DNA of 64,000 nucleotides from Promicromonospora iranensis (GTDB taxonomy: Bacteria > Actinomycetota > Actinomycetes > Actinomycetales > Cellulomonadaceae), in contig NZ_JAJQQP010000018.1 of assembly GCF_028994805.1 (NCBI RefSeq), positions 37,822 to 101,821 of the forward strand, read 5' to 3'. The position numbers and the translations under genes are program-made. Positions 42,701 to 50,070 of this stretch are shown here, in pieces. Under the pieces are notes generated by a model, which made no database searches, was not told the origin of the DNA, and was given only the letters and a program-made list of their open reading frames with translations. Positions within the stretch are counted from its first letter, which is position 1. Each line of letters begins with the position of its first letter.

Positions 42701-42788
42701 AATGCAGCTGACCTGCTACTACGGATACGCGAACACCGACGTGGCCGTCCGGATCGACGGCAAGCTGTACGAAGCACGGAACTGGTAG
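36741..42788 (+). CDS. Giant membrane-anchored Ig/cadherin-repeat and Fn3 protein, copy 2
   Basis: 2015 residues, collinear paralogue of the preceding gene. Transmembrane helix ~14-34, then the same VELNDSGVWVTQTASGQLGR start of the propeller-like region, Ig/cadherin-like repeats from ~400 (GNDMDPDGD and similar), and Fn3-like domains from ~1456 (ETVVLSWDQPNNNGADITGY). The last ~170 residues differ from copy 1 and end in a Cys-containing module (FVECWSGTN, LTCYYGYANTD). The ATG follows TGATGAGGAGGACGC, and the 214-bp upstream region carries the dyad shared with WXG100 genes, linking it to the secretion locus. It probably extends from the membrane through the envelope. Confidence 0.87.
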   Translation: MSFVSRVYENRRSAASAGAVALFGAGLVAFAFLYEGEATADVELNDSGVWVTQTASGQLGRFNYEAKALDGTLLANSANFDVEQDAQRVLLDDIGGSAASPVNPALLALSGTMKFPAGAQVAAGGSATGVYDGETGRLWVLPFDGATGFDEEKLKPQLKAGTNGELTVSNEGTVFLAVPSDGTLYTVPTSTQGVAEEPEKSDLPVEADAEVQVSAVGDEPVVLDESTGNLVLPGGDTATVEDGAQGALQQPSDAADNVVLATKKGLVTQPLGGGDATTRTAAGAATGEPSAPVQLGGCAYGAWSVSGQVVRDCPGPDNDVDQVLEGVDSSARLVYRVNRNVIVLNDVADGSLWMAADEFEKVDDWDLKMPEDAKGEKTESEEATPEQVDQFVADRTKANRPPEPKADTFGVRPGRTTVLNVLGNDMDPDGDVMTVRALSDPEGAISVDRVLDGAALQANVPADATGTTTFDYEVDDGRENGTAAESVTVKVVPMEENNPPEQSGEPVLQVGQEGLASIKVLPYFKDPDGDDLFLSNASTADPLDEVRFRPDGTIEFRDGGTAIGRKNVDVTVSDSEGLPVEGKLIVNVVASNAPPVAVQDHATVLTGEPITISPLKNDHDPNGDELRLTRVDGPESVTISPNQTAGTFKFQSDEPGSYDATYQVSDGPNPVTGLVRVDVVDPPEGAGAPVAVSDQVLLPTGGTALVDVLANDTDPAGGVLVVQGVTVPSDAPVKVAVLNHQILKISEVKRLDEPVLIDYKVANGTGAVNGQVRVVPIPASAQLRPPEAGPDMATVHTGDIVTIPVLKNDSHPDGLELTLNDELQEAPPASAGEAFVSEDDVRFRAGSEAGTVHAIYEVVDGNGQKDSAQVTINVVDGKENGAPALPDIEARVLSDGIVRIPLPLDGTDPDGDYVTLSSISEAPAKGTATIVDGFIDYQAAEDETGLDQFTYQAIDTRGAPAEGVVRVGIATKPASNQAPQAADDETTVRPGRTVAVAALDNDSDPDGDEIGLVAKSFEGTEDMKPRAVEDDVVVTAPNDEGAYSFFYGIQDSYKAKASGAITVNSDKDAPLLRPIAHDDVVTADNVEGSASVTVNVLENDVDPDGVAADLEVSVDEGLEGVTVTESGAVEVQLTESARVITYTVTDMDGLEAKAFVRVPGDQSRPHVKPGLGPLQAVSGEPLTIELDKYVVVREGREPRITEDGTVKALEGQARIVDAHTLEYTSAEDFAGAASVSFEVTDGSGPDDAEGLTAVLTLPIDVTPSKNLPPEITGTPVLEVAAGDASSVDLSRYVKDPDKDDLTFDVKGAAGIVPSVSGATVSADVEPSVPKGTAQELPLTVSDGNNPPVSGTLTVQVVKSTRPLAQTTPDEVPDAHQGRAVSVPVLANDTNPFPEDPLEVVGAAGETGRGEVSFSDSEVVITPDAEFHGVMTVRYTVQDATEDRDRQVDGIVKLTVLGAPEAPRAPRVEEVRSETVVLSWDQPNNNGADITGYTLRTSTGQEQACATTTCTFGGLKNNVKYTFTVVATNEVGDSDPSPASREARPDEKPDKPAAPTLEFGDSELTVSWKNQAYTDRSPIECVNLEISPPPTNGVTQKTCVSGSSTVWSGLQNGTAYTVSVQAKNAAPDPSDWSDPSAPETPAAPPAQPAAPAAKRVDTGAGGQIDVSWTAPANNGDPVKTYYLDVYQDGSKTKSLTVAGGTSQRVQQLNPESSYTFTVQAENKAGKSPVSAQSAAEPAYGVPLVPSGVQASNPRDRAADVRWNAISSSDFRGPGHRYEVQANGANGRPVGDTTSYAFPNLSNGTSYTFQVRACNQYVCSNWSASSNPVTPYGPVPKPTISAVGGDQKVTFTWNGRATNGRPIASVRVTGAISSSAASGTESASAGYSDLKEACVEVTDTEGQKNSSCDSARSDVRPDPKAFVTRGSSVNTGDCNTPACAYFVVNWSDFSTGDHFVECWSGTNPAESGWHNIVGNGRGTTRNFGSSSGRMQLTCYYGYANTDVAVRIDGKLYEARNW

Positions 42789-42795
42789 TGCGGTC

Positions 42796-42830
42796 GTGAC
42801 CGGGTCGCCGCGCCATCGGCGGCCGGTCAC
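42796..42830 (+). terminator. Stem-loop between giant gene 2 and moxR
   Basis: Outer arms GTGACCGG (42796-42803) and CCGGTCAC (42823-42830), then an inner CGCCG/CGGCG stem and a 6-nt loop; 13 pairs in total with a small internal loop. It lies 8 bp after the giant gene's stop in a 103-bp gap. No T-tract follows, so it may be a full or partial terminator separating the two transcription units. Confidence 0.5.
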
Positions 42831-42891
42831 GCCATCATCAACACGACTTCACCCGACGAACGAGCAGTAACGAGCAGTAGGGAAACACGAG

Positions 42892-43866
42892 ATGACCACG
42901 ATGACCCCCGAGCAGGCGGCCTGGTTCGCCCAGACCTTCGACCGGCTCGTCGGTAACGTCGGCCAGGCGGTCCTGGGCAAGGCGCCGGTGATACGCCTGG
43001 CGCTCACCTGCATGCTCGCCGAGGGCCACCTGCTGCTGGAGGACGCGCCCGGTACCGGTAAGACCATGCTCGCGCGCTCGATCGCGGCGTCGGTCCAGGG
43101 CACGCACAACCGCATCCAGTTCACGCCCGACCTGCTGCCGTCCGACGTCACCGGTGTGACGATCTACGACCAGAACACCGGCAAGTTCGACTTCCACCCC
43201 GGTCCGATCTTCAACTCGATCGTGCTCGCGGACGAGATCAACCGCGCCTCGCCGAAGACGCAGTCCGCCCTCCTGGAGGTCATGGAGGAGGGGCGGGTCA
43301 CCGTCGACGGTGTCGCGCACGGGACCGGCCGCCCGTTCATGGTGCTCGCCACCCAGAACCCGATCGAGCAGGCCGGTACCTACCGCCTGCCCGAGGCGCA
43401 GCTCGACCGTTTCCTCATGAAGACGTCCGTGGGCTACCCGGACCACGCGTCGACGGTCGAGATCCTCTCGGGTGCCTCGGTCAAGGACCGCAGCCTGGCG
43501 CTGCAGCCGATCATCACCACCAAGGCCGTCACGGAGATGGCCGACCTGGCCATGACCGTGCACACCGACACCGCGGTGCTGGAGTACGTCAGCAAGCTCA
43601 GCGAGGAGACCCGCAACGCCGCCGAGGTGCGGGTCGGCGTCTCGGTCCGTGGTGCGCTGGCCCTGGTCCGCTGCTCCAAGGTGTGGGCGGCGGCGCACGG
43701 CCGCAACTACGTGCTCCCCGACGACATCAAGGAGCTGGCCCAGCCCGTCTGGGGCCACCGCTTCGTGCTGGACCCGGAGGCCGAGTTCGCCGGCTCCCGC
43801 CCCGACGTCATCCTGGCCCGGATCATGGCCGACGTCGCGGCTCCGCAGGAGCGGGCCTCGGCATGA
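42892..43866 (+). CDS. MoxR-family AAA+ ATPase
   Basis: 324-residue AAA+ chaperone-like ATPase. Walker A APGTGKT (52-58), Walker B IVLADEINRASPKTQSALLE, and the MoxR-typical FTPDLLPSDVTG and NPIEQAGTYRLPEAQLDRF segments. MoxR proteins act with DUF58 and transglutaminase-like partners, thought to help assemble or activate complexes. Starts after AACACGAG and is followed by five tightly coupled genes (DUF58, transglutaminase-fold, RDD-FHA, PP2C). Confidence 0.93.
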   Translation: MTTMTPEQAAWFAQTFDRLVGNVGQAVLGKAPVIRLALTCMLAEGHLLLEDAPGTGKTMLARSIAASVQGTHNRIQFTPDLLPSDVTGVTIYDQNTGKFDFHPGPIFNSIVLADEINRASPKTQSALLEVMEEGRVTVDGVAHGTGRPFMVLATQNPIEQAGTYRLPEAQLDRFLMKTSVGYPDHASTVEILSGASVKDRSLALQPIITTKAVTEMADLAMTVHTDTAVLEYVSKLSEETRNAAEVRVGVSVRGALALVRCSKVWAAAHGRNYVLPDDIKELAQPVWGHRFVLDPEAEFAGSRPDVILARIMADVAAPQERASA

Positions 43867-45182
43867 CCGCGTCGGGCATCGCGTACGGGAAGCGGCAGGA
43901 GAAGCCCCGCGGTCTCGGCGGAGTCGTCGCCGCGGGGCGCACGCAGGTGCAGCGTGGCCGCCGCGGCCTGGTGACCCTGACCGCCGCCGTCCGTTCCCGG
44001 ACGGCGGCGGTCGGTCGCGTGCTGGATCCGGTGCGCCGCACGTTCAGCACGTTCGGCATAGCGGTGACGCTGACGGCTGCCGGCGCCTGGGCGGCAGGGC
44101 TCGTGCTCGGCTGGCTCGAGGTGCTGGTCGCGGCGATCGTCCTCACCGTCACGCTCGTGTGCGCCATCGTGTTCGTGCTCGGCCGGTTCAAGTACGACGT
44201 GGTGCTCGACCTGGCCCAGGCGCGGGTGACGGTCGGCGACCGCGCCGTCGGGCGCCTCGACGTGCGCAACGCGTCGAGCCGCCCGCTGCTCCCGTCGGTG
44301 ATGGAGCTCCCGGTGGGTAGCGGCACCGCCGCGTTCCCGGTGCCGCGCCTGCGCGGCGGCGACGCCCACGAGGAGATCTTCACCATCCCGACCCGGCGCC
44401 GCAGCGTGATCACCGTGGGCCCGGTCAAGTCCGTGCGCGCCGACCCGCTGGGGCTCCTGCGCCGCGAGATGACGTGGACAGGAGAGCAGGAGGTCTTCGT
44501 GCACCCGCGCGTCAAGAACCTCACCGGCTCGTCGACGGGCTTCCTCAAGGACCTCGAGGGGCGCGTCACCAACGACATCACGAGCTCGGACGTGAACTTC
44601 CACGCCCTGCGCGACTACGTGCCCGGCGACGACCGGCGGCACATCCACTGGAAGACGACCGCCCGCACCGGCCAGCTGATGGTGCGCCAGTTCGAGGAGA
44701 CCCGGCGTTCGCACCTCGCGGTGCTGCTGTCCACGCGCGCCGAGGACTACGCGAACGACGAGGAGTTCGAGCTCGCCGTGAGCGTGTGCGGCTCCCTCGG
44801 CCTGCAGGCCATCAAGGAGGACCGGGGCGTCACGGTGCTCGTCAACGAGGCCACGCTGCGCGGCGACCACCGCACCCGCCTGATGGACGACCTGTCCCGG
44901 ATCGAGCTCGAGTCCCGCAGGTCCAAGCTGGTGGACCTGGCCCGTTCGGCCGCCATGGCCGCCGCCGACTTCTCGGTGATCGCGTTCGTCATCGGCAGCC
45001 GGGTCACGCCCACGGAACTGCGCTCGGCGTCGGCCCGCGTCCCCGCGGGGGTGCAGGTCATGGCCATCCAGTGCGTGCCGGGCGCATCGCTCGGCCGGCA
45101 CGCGATCGCGGAGCTCGGCGTGCTCACGCTGGGCCGCCTGGCCGACCTGCCCCTTGCCCTGAAGAAGATGAGCGACGGATGA
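43863..45182 (+). CDS. DUF58 domain membrane protein
   Basis: 439 residues: basic N-terminus, two transmembrane helices at about 62-105, a beta-rich region, and the DUF58 signature DYVPGDDRRHIHWKTTARTG near residue 255, followed by a von Willebrand A-like C-terminal half. Such proteins accompany MoxR ATPases. The ATG overlaps the moxR stop (ATGA), and its own stop overlaps the next start. Function in this locus is unknown. Confidence 0.9.
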   Translation: MTASGIAYGKRQEKPRGLGGVVAAGRTQVQRGRRGLVTLTAAVRSRTAAVGRVLDPVRRTFSTFGIAVTLTAAGAWAAGLVLGWLEVLVAAIVLTVTLVCAIVFVLGRFKYDVVLDLAQARVTVGDRAVGRLDVRNASSRPLLPSVMELPVGSGTAAFPVPRLRGGDAHEEIFTIPTRRRSVITVGPVKSVRADPLGLLRREMTWTGEQEVFVHPRVKNLTGSSTGFLKDLEGRVTNDITSSDVNFHALRDYVPGDDRRHIHWKTTARTGQLMVRQFEETRRSHLAVLLSTRAEDYANDEEFELAVSVCGSLGLQAIKEDRGVTVLVNEATLRGDHRTRLMDDLSRIELESRRSKLVDLARSAAMAAADFSVIAFVIGSRVTPTELRSASARVPAGVQVMAIQCVPGASLGRHAIAELGVLTLGRLADLPLALKKMSDG

Positions 45183-47653
45183 GCGACGAGAACACCCGCG
45201 GGAACGTACCGGTCGGCGCGGGCTCCGGCCCGGGCCGACCGTCGTCCCGCACCCGCGGCACCCGCACCGGGTACGGCACCGGTACGGGCCGGGGCACCAC
45301 GCGCCGCAAGGACGCCGAGCGCCCCCGGGCGCTGACCTGGTTCGCCCTGGTCGACGTCGCCGCGCTGGGCGTGATGCTCGGCGCCGTCGCGATCGGCTTC
45401 GGGCCCGTCTGGGGCTCGCTGGGGTACCTGCTGCCCACGGTCGGTGGCGCCGTCGTCGGCCTGCTGGTGGCCTGGGTCGGCGCCTGGCGGCGCTTCCCCG
45501 CCGTGACGGTGACGGCTCTCGCGGTGCTGGGCTACCTCGTGTTCGGTGGCGCGCTCGCGCTGCCGCACACCACCATCGCCGGCGTCGTACCCACCCTCGA
45601 CACGTTGCGCGAGCTGCTGCTCGGCTCGGTGGAGGGCTGGAAGCAGTTCGTCACCACCGTGCCGCCCATGCGGTCGTTCCCCGACCTCGCCGTCGTGCCC
45701 TACCTGCTCATGCTGCTCGTGGCGCTGGTCGCGGGCACCATCTCGTGGCGTGCGAAGCACGCGGTCTGGGCCGTCCTGCCGGTCATCGCCGGCCTGGTCG
45801 GCGTGATCCTGCTGGGCACGGTCGACGCCGCGTTCCCGGTGGTCCAGGGCCTCGTGATCGCCATCGTCGCTCTGCTCTGGGGCGCGGTCCGCGTCATGGA
45901 GGCGCGCGTCGGCACGCACTCGATCAGCACGGAGTCCAGCCGCGAGGCCACCCGCCGGCTGCGCTGGTACCGCATCCGCACGGGCGCCACCATCCTCGGT
46001 GTCGCCGCGCTGGCCGCCGGTTTCACGGCGCCGATCATCATGCCGGAGCAGCCGCGCACGGTCCTGCGCGAGACGATCGTGCCGCCGCTGGACATCCACC
46101 ATTTCACGAGCCCGCTCGTGGCGTTCCGGCACTACGCGAAGGACGCGCGCGAGGAAGAGCTGTTCACCGTCAGCGAGCTGCCCGAGGGCAGCCGCATCCG
46201 GCTCGCGACGCTCGACCGGTACGACGGCGTGGTCTACGACGCGTCGGGCGACGGCGGTGACACCGGGTTCTACACGCGCGTCGGCGAGGAGATCGCGACG
46301 TCCGACGACGGCACGCCGACGCCGATCGAGGTCACCGTCGCGGCCTACTCGGGCGTCTGGGTGCCCGAGATCGGGGACCTGACCGGTGTGCGCTGGTCCG
46401 GCCCGAACAGCGAGGCCCAGACGGACGGCACCTACTACAACTCGACCACCAGCACGGCGATCACCACGGCCGGTGTCCAGCCGGGGGACACGTACACGCT
46501 GAACACGCTGGTGGAGGAGGAGCCCGACGAGGCGACCCTGAAGAAGAGCGAGATCGACCTCGACGCGGACCTGCCCGAGACCGATCAGAGCTCGCTCCCG
46601 CCCGGTCTGCCGTCCAAGGCGGCACAGTTCGTGGGTGAGGAGACCGACCCCGCGACCAAGCTGTTCCAGATCCGGGACCTCCTGCAGCAGTCGGGTGTGC
46701 TGTCCAGCGGGCTCGACGGCGAGGTGCCGTCCCGCCCGGGCCACTCCGCGGAGCGCATCGACACGCTCGTCGCCGAGGAGAAGATGGTCGGCGACGACGA
46801 GCAGTTCGCTGTCGCGCTCGCCCTCATGGCCCGGCAGGCCGGTATCCCGGCCCGCGTCGTCATGGGCTTCTACCCGGACAAGACGAGCACGTACGAGGAG
46901 GGCGAGCCCTGGACGGTGCTCGGCAGCGACGTGCACGCCTGGATCGAGGTGCCGTTCGAGGAGTACGGCTGGGTGCCGGTCGACGCCGTCCCGGAGGAGA
47001 AGCCGCAGATCCAGCCCGAGCCCAAGAGCAAGACGGAGCCGAAGCCGCCGGTGCTGCAGGAACCGGAGCCGCCGGAGGAGCCGGACAAGGCGAAGGCCGG
47101 CAGCGTCGAGGACGACGAGAAGGAAGAGGCGGAGAACGACCTCTTCGACTGGGGCCTGCTCGGCGTGATCCTGCTGGCGGTCGGTATCCCGCTCCTGCTG
47201 ATCGCCGGCCCGATCCTGGCGATCCTGGCGTACAAGGCCCGGCGCAGGGCGGCGCGCCGCAGCGCTGACCAGCTCGCCGACCGGGTCAGCGGCGGCTGGC
47301 ACGAGGTCGTCGACGTCGTGACCGACCTGGGGACGATGGTGCCGCGCGGGGCGACGAGGCGCGAGAGCGCCGGGGTGATCGCCGGGGCGCACCAGGTTCC
47401 GTCGACCCTCATGCTCGCGCACCGTGCCGACGCGACGGTCTTCGGGCGGGAAGAACCCACCCCGGCCGACGTCGAGGCGTTCTGGGTCGAGGTGGACGAG
47501 CTCGTGGGCGGGCTACGCTCCACCGTGAGCACCCGACGGAGGGTGCGGGCAGCGTTGTCGCTCCGCTCCGTCTGGGCACGAATCGGTGGTCGCCGCGGGA
47601 TCCTCGCGGCACTCGGGGGACTCGGGTCCCGTCGGACGAAGGAGAGTCGATGA
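45179..47653 (+). CDS. Transglutaminase-fold membrane protein, apparently lacking the catalytic Cys
   Basis: 824 residues: disordered basic N-terminus, five to six transmembrane helices (~45-285), a large extracytoplasmic region containing the transglutaminase-like core (AVALALMARQAGIPARVVMGF, DVHAWIEV, GWVPVDAVP), a Pro/Glu/Lys-rich linker, a last helix near 660-685, and a cytoplasmic tail. In active family members the core begins with a Cys (GDCEQF-like); here it reads GDDEQF with Asp540. His586 and Asp602 of the triad are kept. It is therefore probably a binding or structural pseudoenzyme. Coupled to the DUF58 and RDD-FHA genes by ATGA overlaps. Confidence 0.88.
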   Translation: MSDENTRGNVPVGAGSGPGRPSSRTRGTRTGYGTGTGRGTTRRKDAERPRALTWFALVDVAALGVMLGAVAIGFGPVWGSLGYLLPTVGGAVVGLLVAWVGAWRRFPAVTVTALAVLGYLVFGGALALPHTTIAGVVPTLDTLRELLLGSVEGWKQFVTTVPPMRSFPDLAVVPYLLMLLVALVAGTISWRAKHAVWAVLPVIAGLVGVILLGTVDAAFPVVQGLVIAIVALLWGAVRVMEARVGTHSISTESSREATRRLRWYRIRTGATILGVAALAAGFTAPIIMPEQPRTVLRETIVPPLDIHHFTSPLVAFRHYAKDAREEELFTVSELPEGSRIRLATLDRYDGVVYDASGDGGDTGFYTRVGEEIATSDDGTPTPIEVTVAAYSGVWVPEIGDLTGVRWSGPNSEAQTDGTYYNSTTSTAITTAGVQPGDTYTLNTLVEEEPDEATLKKSEIDLDADLPETDQSSLPPGLPSKAAQFVGEETDPATKLFQIRDLLQQSGVLSSGLDGEVPSRPGHSAERIDTLVAEEKMVGDDEQFAVALALMARQAGIPARVVMGFYPDKTSTYEEGEPWTVLGSDVHAWIEVPFEEYGWVPVDAVPEEKPQIQPEPKSKTEPKPPVLQEPEPPEEPDKAKAGSVEDDEKEEAENDLFDWGLLGVILLAVGIPLLLIAGPILAILAYKARRRAARRSADQLADRVSGGWHEVVDVVTDLGTMVPRGATRRESAGVIAGAHQVPSTLMLAHRADATVFGREEPTPADVEAFWVEVDELVGGLRSTVSTRRRVRAALSLRSVWARIGGRRGILAALGGLGSRRTKESR

Positions 47654-49158
47654 CGGACGTGGTCTGCGCTGGATGCGGGTCCGCACAGGATGGCAGCGTG
47701 CCGTACTGCGGCGTGTGCGGACGCCCGTTCCCACGTACCCAGGCAGGTGACGTAGGCACCACGGTGCCGGAGTCGCTCTCGCACACCCGGGTGGGAGTCT
47801 CGGCGGTGCAGCCGGTCCCCGTGGTGTACGCGGGCACCGGGCGCCGGTTCCTGGCGGCGCTCGTGGACGGCGCGGTCATCGGGGTGGTGGCCTGGATCGT
47901 CCTGATGATCGGGCTCGCCACCGCCGGGGGCACCGGCACCCTGCTGATGTCCCCGGACGTCATCGTGTCGAGGATGCTGGTGCCGCAGCTGATCAGCAGC
48001 GTGCTCGTGCTGGGCTACTGGCTGGGCGTCTCCGCGTGGGAGGGCAGGACCGGCAAGACGGTGGGCAACCTCGTCTGCAAGATCCGCACGGTCGACGTCG
48101 TCGCGCACGACCCGATCGGGTTCGGCCGGGCGTTCGTGCGCTGGCTCATCGTGGGTCTCGGGTCGCTGGTGTGCCTGGTCGGCCAGATCCTCGTGCTCGT
48201 GTCCCCGGCGTTCGACGGCGGTGGCAAGCGGCAGGGCTGGCACGACAAGGTCGGCCGCGCCGTGGTGCTCATGGCGTCCGACGTGGCGGGTGCGCCGGCG
48301 AGCCCCGCAGCCGGCACCGCCGCGAAGGCCCCCGCCGGCACGTCGCAGGTGTGGACCGCCGCCGGCAACGGCGCCCAGGCCCCTGCCCAGGCCCCGGCGC
48401 AGCAGGCCCAGCCCACCGCGGCGGCCCCGGCGCGGGACCCGTGGGACTTCCCCGACTCCTCCGCGCCGACCGGCGGCGCTGTGATCACGGGGATCCCGGG
48501 CCAGGCCCCGAGCACCTCCACGGCGGCGCTGCCCCCGCAGGAGGAGCCGGCGACGGTTCGCCGGCCGCACCCGGGGTCCGGTGGCACGCCGCACCCGGCC
48601 CAGGCCTCGCAGCAGCCGGTCCAGCAGGCGCAGCCGGTGGCCCCCGCGGCGCCGGTGCAGCAGCCGGTCCAGCCGGACCTCACGCAGCGTGCCCCGATGC
48701 CGGCCGCGCCGCAGCCCCAGCCGGTGCAGCAGGCGCCGCAGCCAGAGCCGGAGCAGCGGGACTCGGCGCCCATCGACATGACGCGCACGCACATGAGCCG
48801 CCCGATGTCGCCGGCCCCGGTGGCGACGGTGGTCCTGGAGGTCGAGAACGGCGAGCGCCACGTCGTCGACACCAAGGCGCTCGTCGGCCGCAACCCGCAG
48901 GCACCGGACACGTCCGGATGGATCCTCATCAAGGTGGAGGACCCCACCCGCTCGGTGTCGAAGACGCACGCCGAGCTCGGCGTGGACACCGCGGGCCTGT
49001 GGCTGACCGACCGCGGTTCCACCAACGGCACGGTGGTCTCGGCACCGGGCCTGCCGCCGCGCGTCGCGGAGCCGGGCGCCCGGGTCCGCGTGCCGGTGGG
49101 TTCGACGATCCACGTGGGTGACCGCCGCGTCATCGTGCACCCGCAGGCGTCCGCATGA
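47650..49158 (+). CDS. Zinc ribbon-RDD-FHA membrane protein
   Basis: 502 residues. An N-terminal zinc ribbon (CAGCGSAQDG then CGVCG, residues 6-23), an RDD domain (~60-215) with GTGRRFLAALVDGAVIGVV and further hydrophobic helices, a ~150-residue Pro/Gln/Ala-rich low-complexity linker, and a C-terminal FHA domain (ALVGRNPQ, SVSKTHAEL, DRGSTNGT). FHA domains bind phospho-threonine, so it is a likely reader of the kinase encoded 2.7 kb downstream. Coupled on both sides to the transglutaminase-fold and PP2C genes. Confidence 0.9.
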   Translation: MTDVVCAGCGSAQDGSVPYCGVCGRPFPRTQAGDVGTTVPESLSHTRVGVSAVQPVPVVYAGTGRRFLAALVDGAVIGVVAWIVLMIGLATAGGTGTLLMSPDVIVSRMLVPQLISSVLVLGYWLGVSAWEGRTGKTVGNLVCKIRTVDVVAHDPIGFGRAFVRWLIVGLGSLVCLVGQILVLVSPAFDGGGKRQGWHDKVGRAVVLMASDVAGAPASPAAGTAAKAPAGTSQVWTAAGNGAQAPAQAPAQQAQPTAAAPARDPWDFPDSSAPTGGAVITGIPGQAPSTSTAALPPQEEPATVRRPHPGSGGTPHPAQASQQPVQQAQPVAPAAPVQQPVQPDLTQRAPMPAAPQPQPVQQAPQPEPEQRDSAPIDMTRTHMSRPMSPAPVATVVLEVENGERHVVDTKALVGRNPQAPDTSGWILIKVEDPTRSVSKTHAELGVDTAGLWLTDRGSTNGTVVSAPGLPPRVAEPGARVRVPVGSTIHVGDRRVIVHPQASA

Positions 49159-49961
49159 GCGACGAGGCACTGACGCTCGCGTGGGGGGCCGCCTCCGACC
49201 GTGGGCTGCGCCGCCAGCTCAACGAGGACGGCTACTTCGCCGGGGGCGGCGCGTTCTTCGTGGCTGACGGCATGGGTGGGCACGCGGCAGGGGAGGTGGC
49301 CAGCGCCACCGCGCTGGACGCGCTGCGTCCGTTGTCGGACATCGAGCGCGTGGAGCCGCACCACGTGGAGGCGCTGCTGGAGACCGCGCAGGAACAGGTC
49401 CGGGCCATCGACACCTCCGGCCTGGGCCGGGGTGCGGGCACCACGCTCACCGGCGCCGTGGTCGCGTACCTCGACGACGCCCCGTACTGGCTCTTCGTGA
49501 ACGTGGGGGACTCGCGCACGTACCTGCTCTCCAGCGGGGTGCTGGACCAGGTGAGCGTGGACCACTCGGAGGTCCAGGAGATGGTCGACGCCGGTACGCT
49601 GACCGCCGAGGAGGCACGGAACCATCCGCGCCGACACGTGATCACGCGGGCACTGGGCGGGCGGGACGAGGCGCGGGCTGACTTCCGGTACATCCCGATC
49701 GGCGCGCACGACCGGATCCTGATCTGCTCGGACGGGCTGACGGGCGAGCTGACCGACGCGCAGATCACCGAGATCATGCTGGGCCACCCCGACCCGCAGG
49801 TGGCGGCGGGCCGGCTGGTCGAGGCAGCGATCGCCGCGGGCGGCCGGGACAACATCACGGTCATCGTCGTGGACGCGACGGGCGTGGCGCACGAGACGGC
49901 GGGGACGAGCACCTCGCCGCGCGGCGGGTTCGCGGACGAGGACACGTTGCCGCGTGACTGA
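49155..49961 (+). CDS. PP2C-family Ser/Thr phosphatase
   Basis: 268-residue cytoplasmic PPM-type phosphatase. Metal-binding signature residues are in RQLNEDGYF, FFVADGMGGHAAGE, ILICSDGLTGEL and GRDNITVIVVD, all intact. It would reverse phosphorylation by the kinase encoded about 2 kb downstream. ATG 49155 overlaps the FHA gene stop. The last ~20 residues are Ser/Thr/Gly-rich and show no membrane anchor, unlike PstP of mycobacteria. Confidence 0.93.
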   Translation: MSDEALTLAWGAASDRGLRRQLNEDGYFAGGGAFFVADGMGGHAAGEVASATALDALRPLSDIERVEPHHVEALLETAQEQVRAIDTSGLGRGAGTTLTGAVVAYLDDAPYWLFVNVGDSRTYLLSSGVLDQVSVDHSEVQEMVDAGTLTAEEARNHPRRHVITRALGGRDEARADFRYIPIGAHDRILICSDGLTGELTDAQITEIMLGHPDPQVAAGRLVEAAIAAGGRDNITVIVVDATGVAHETAGTSTSPRGGFADEDTLPRD

Positions 49962-50070
49962 CCGGGTCGGGTCTGGAACGGCGCCGCGGGAACCGGGCGC
50001 GGTCAATAGAGTCTGACGCGGGGTTGTGGCAGGGGCGGGACACGAGCAGAGCAACACACAGGAGGCGACC

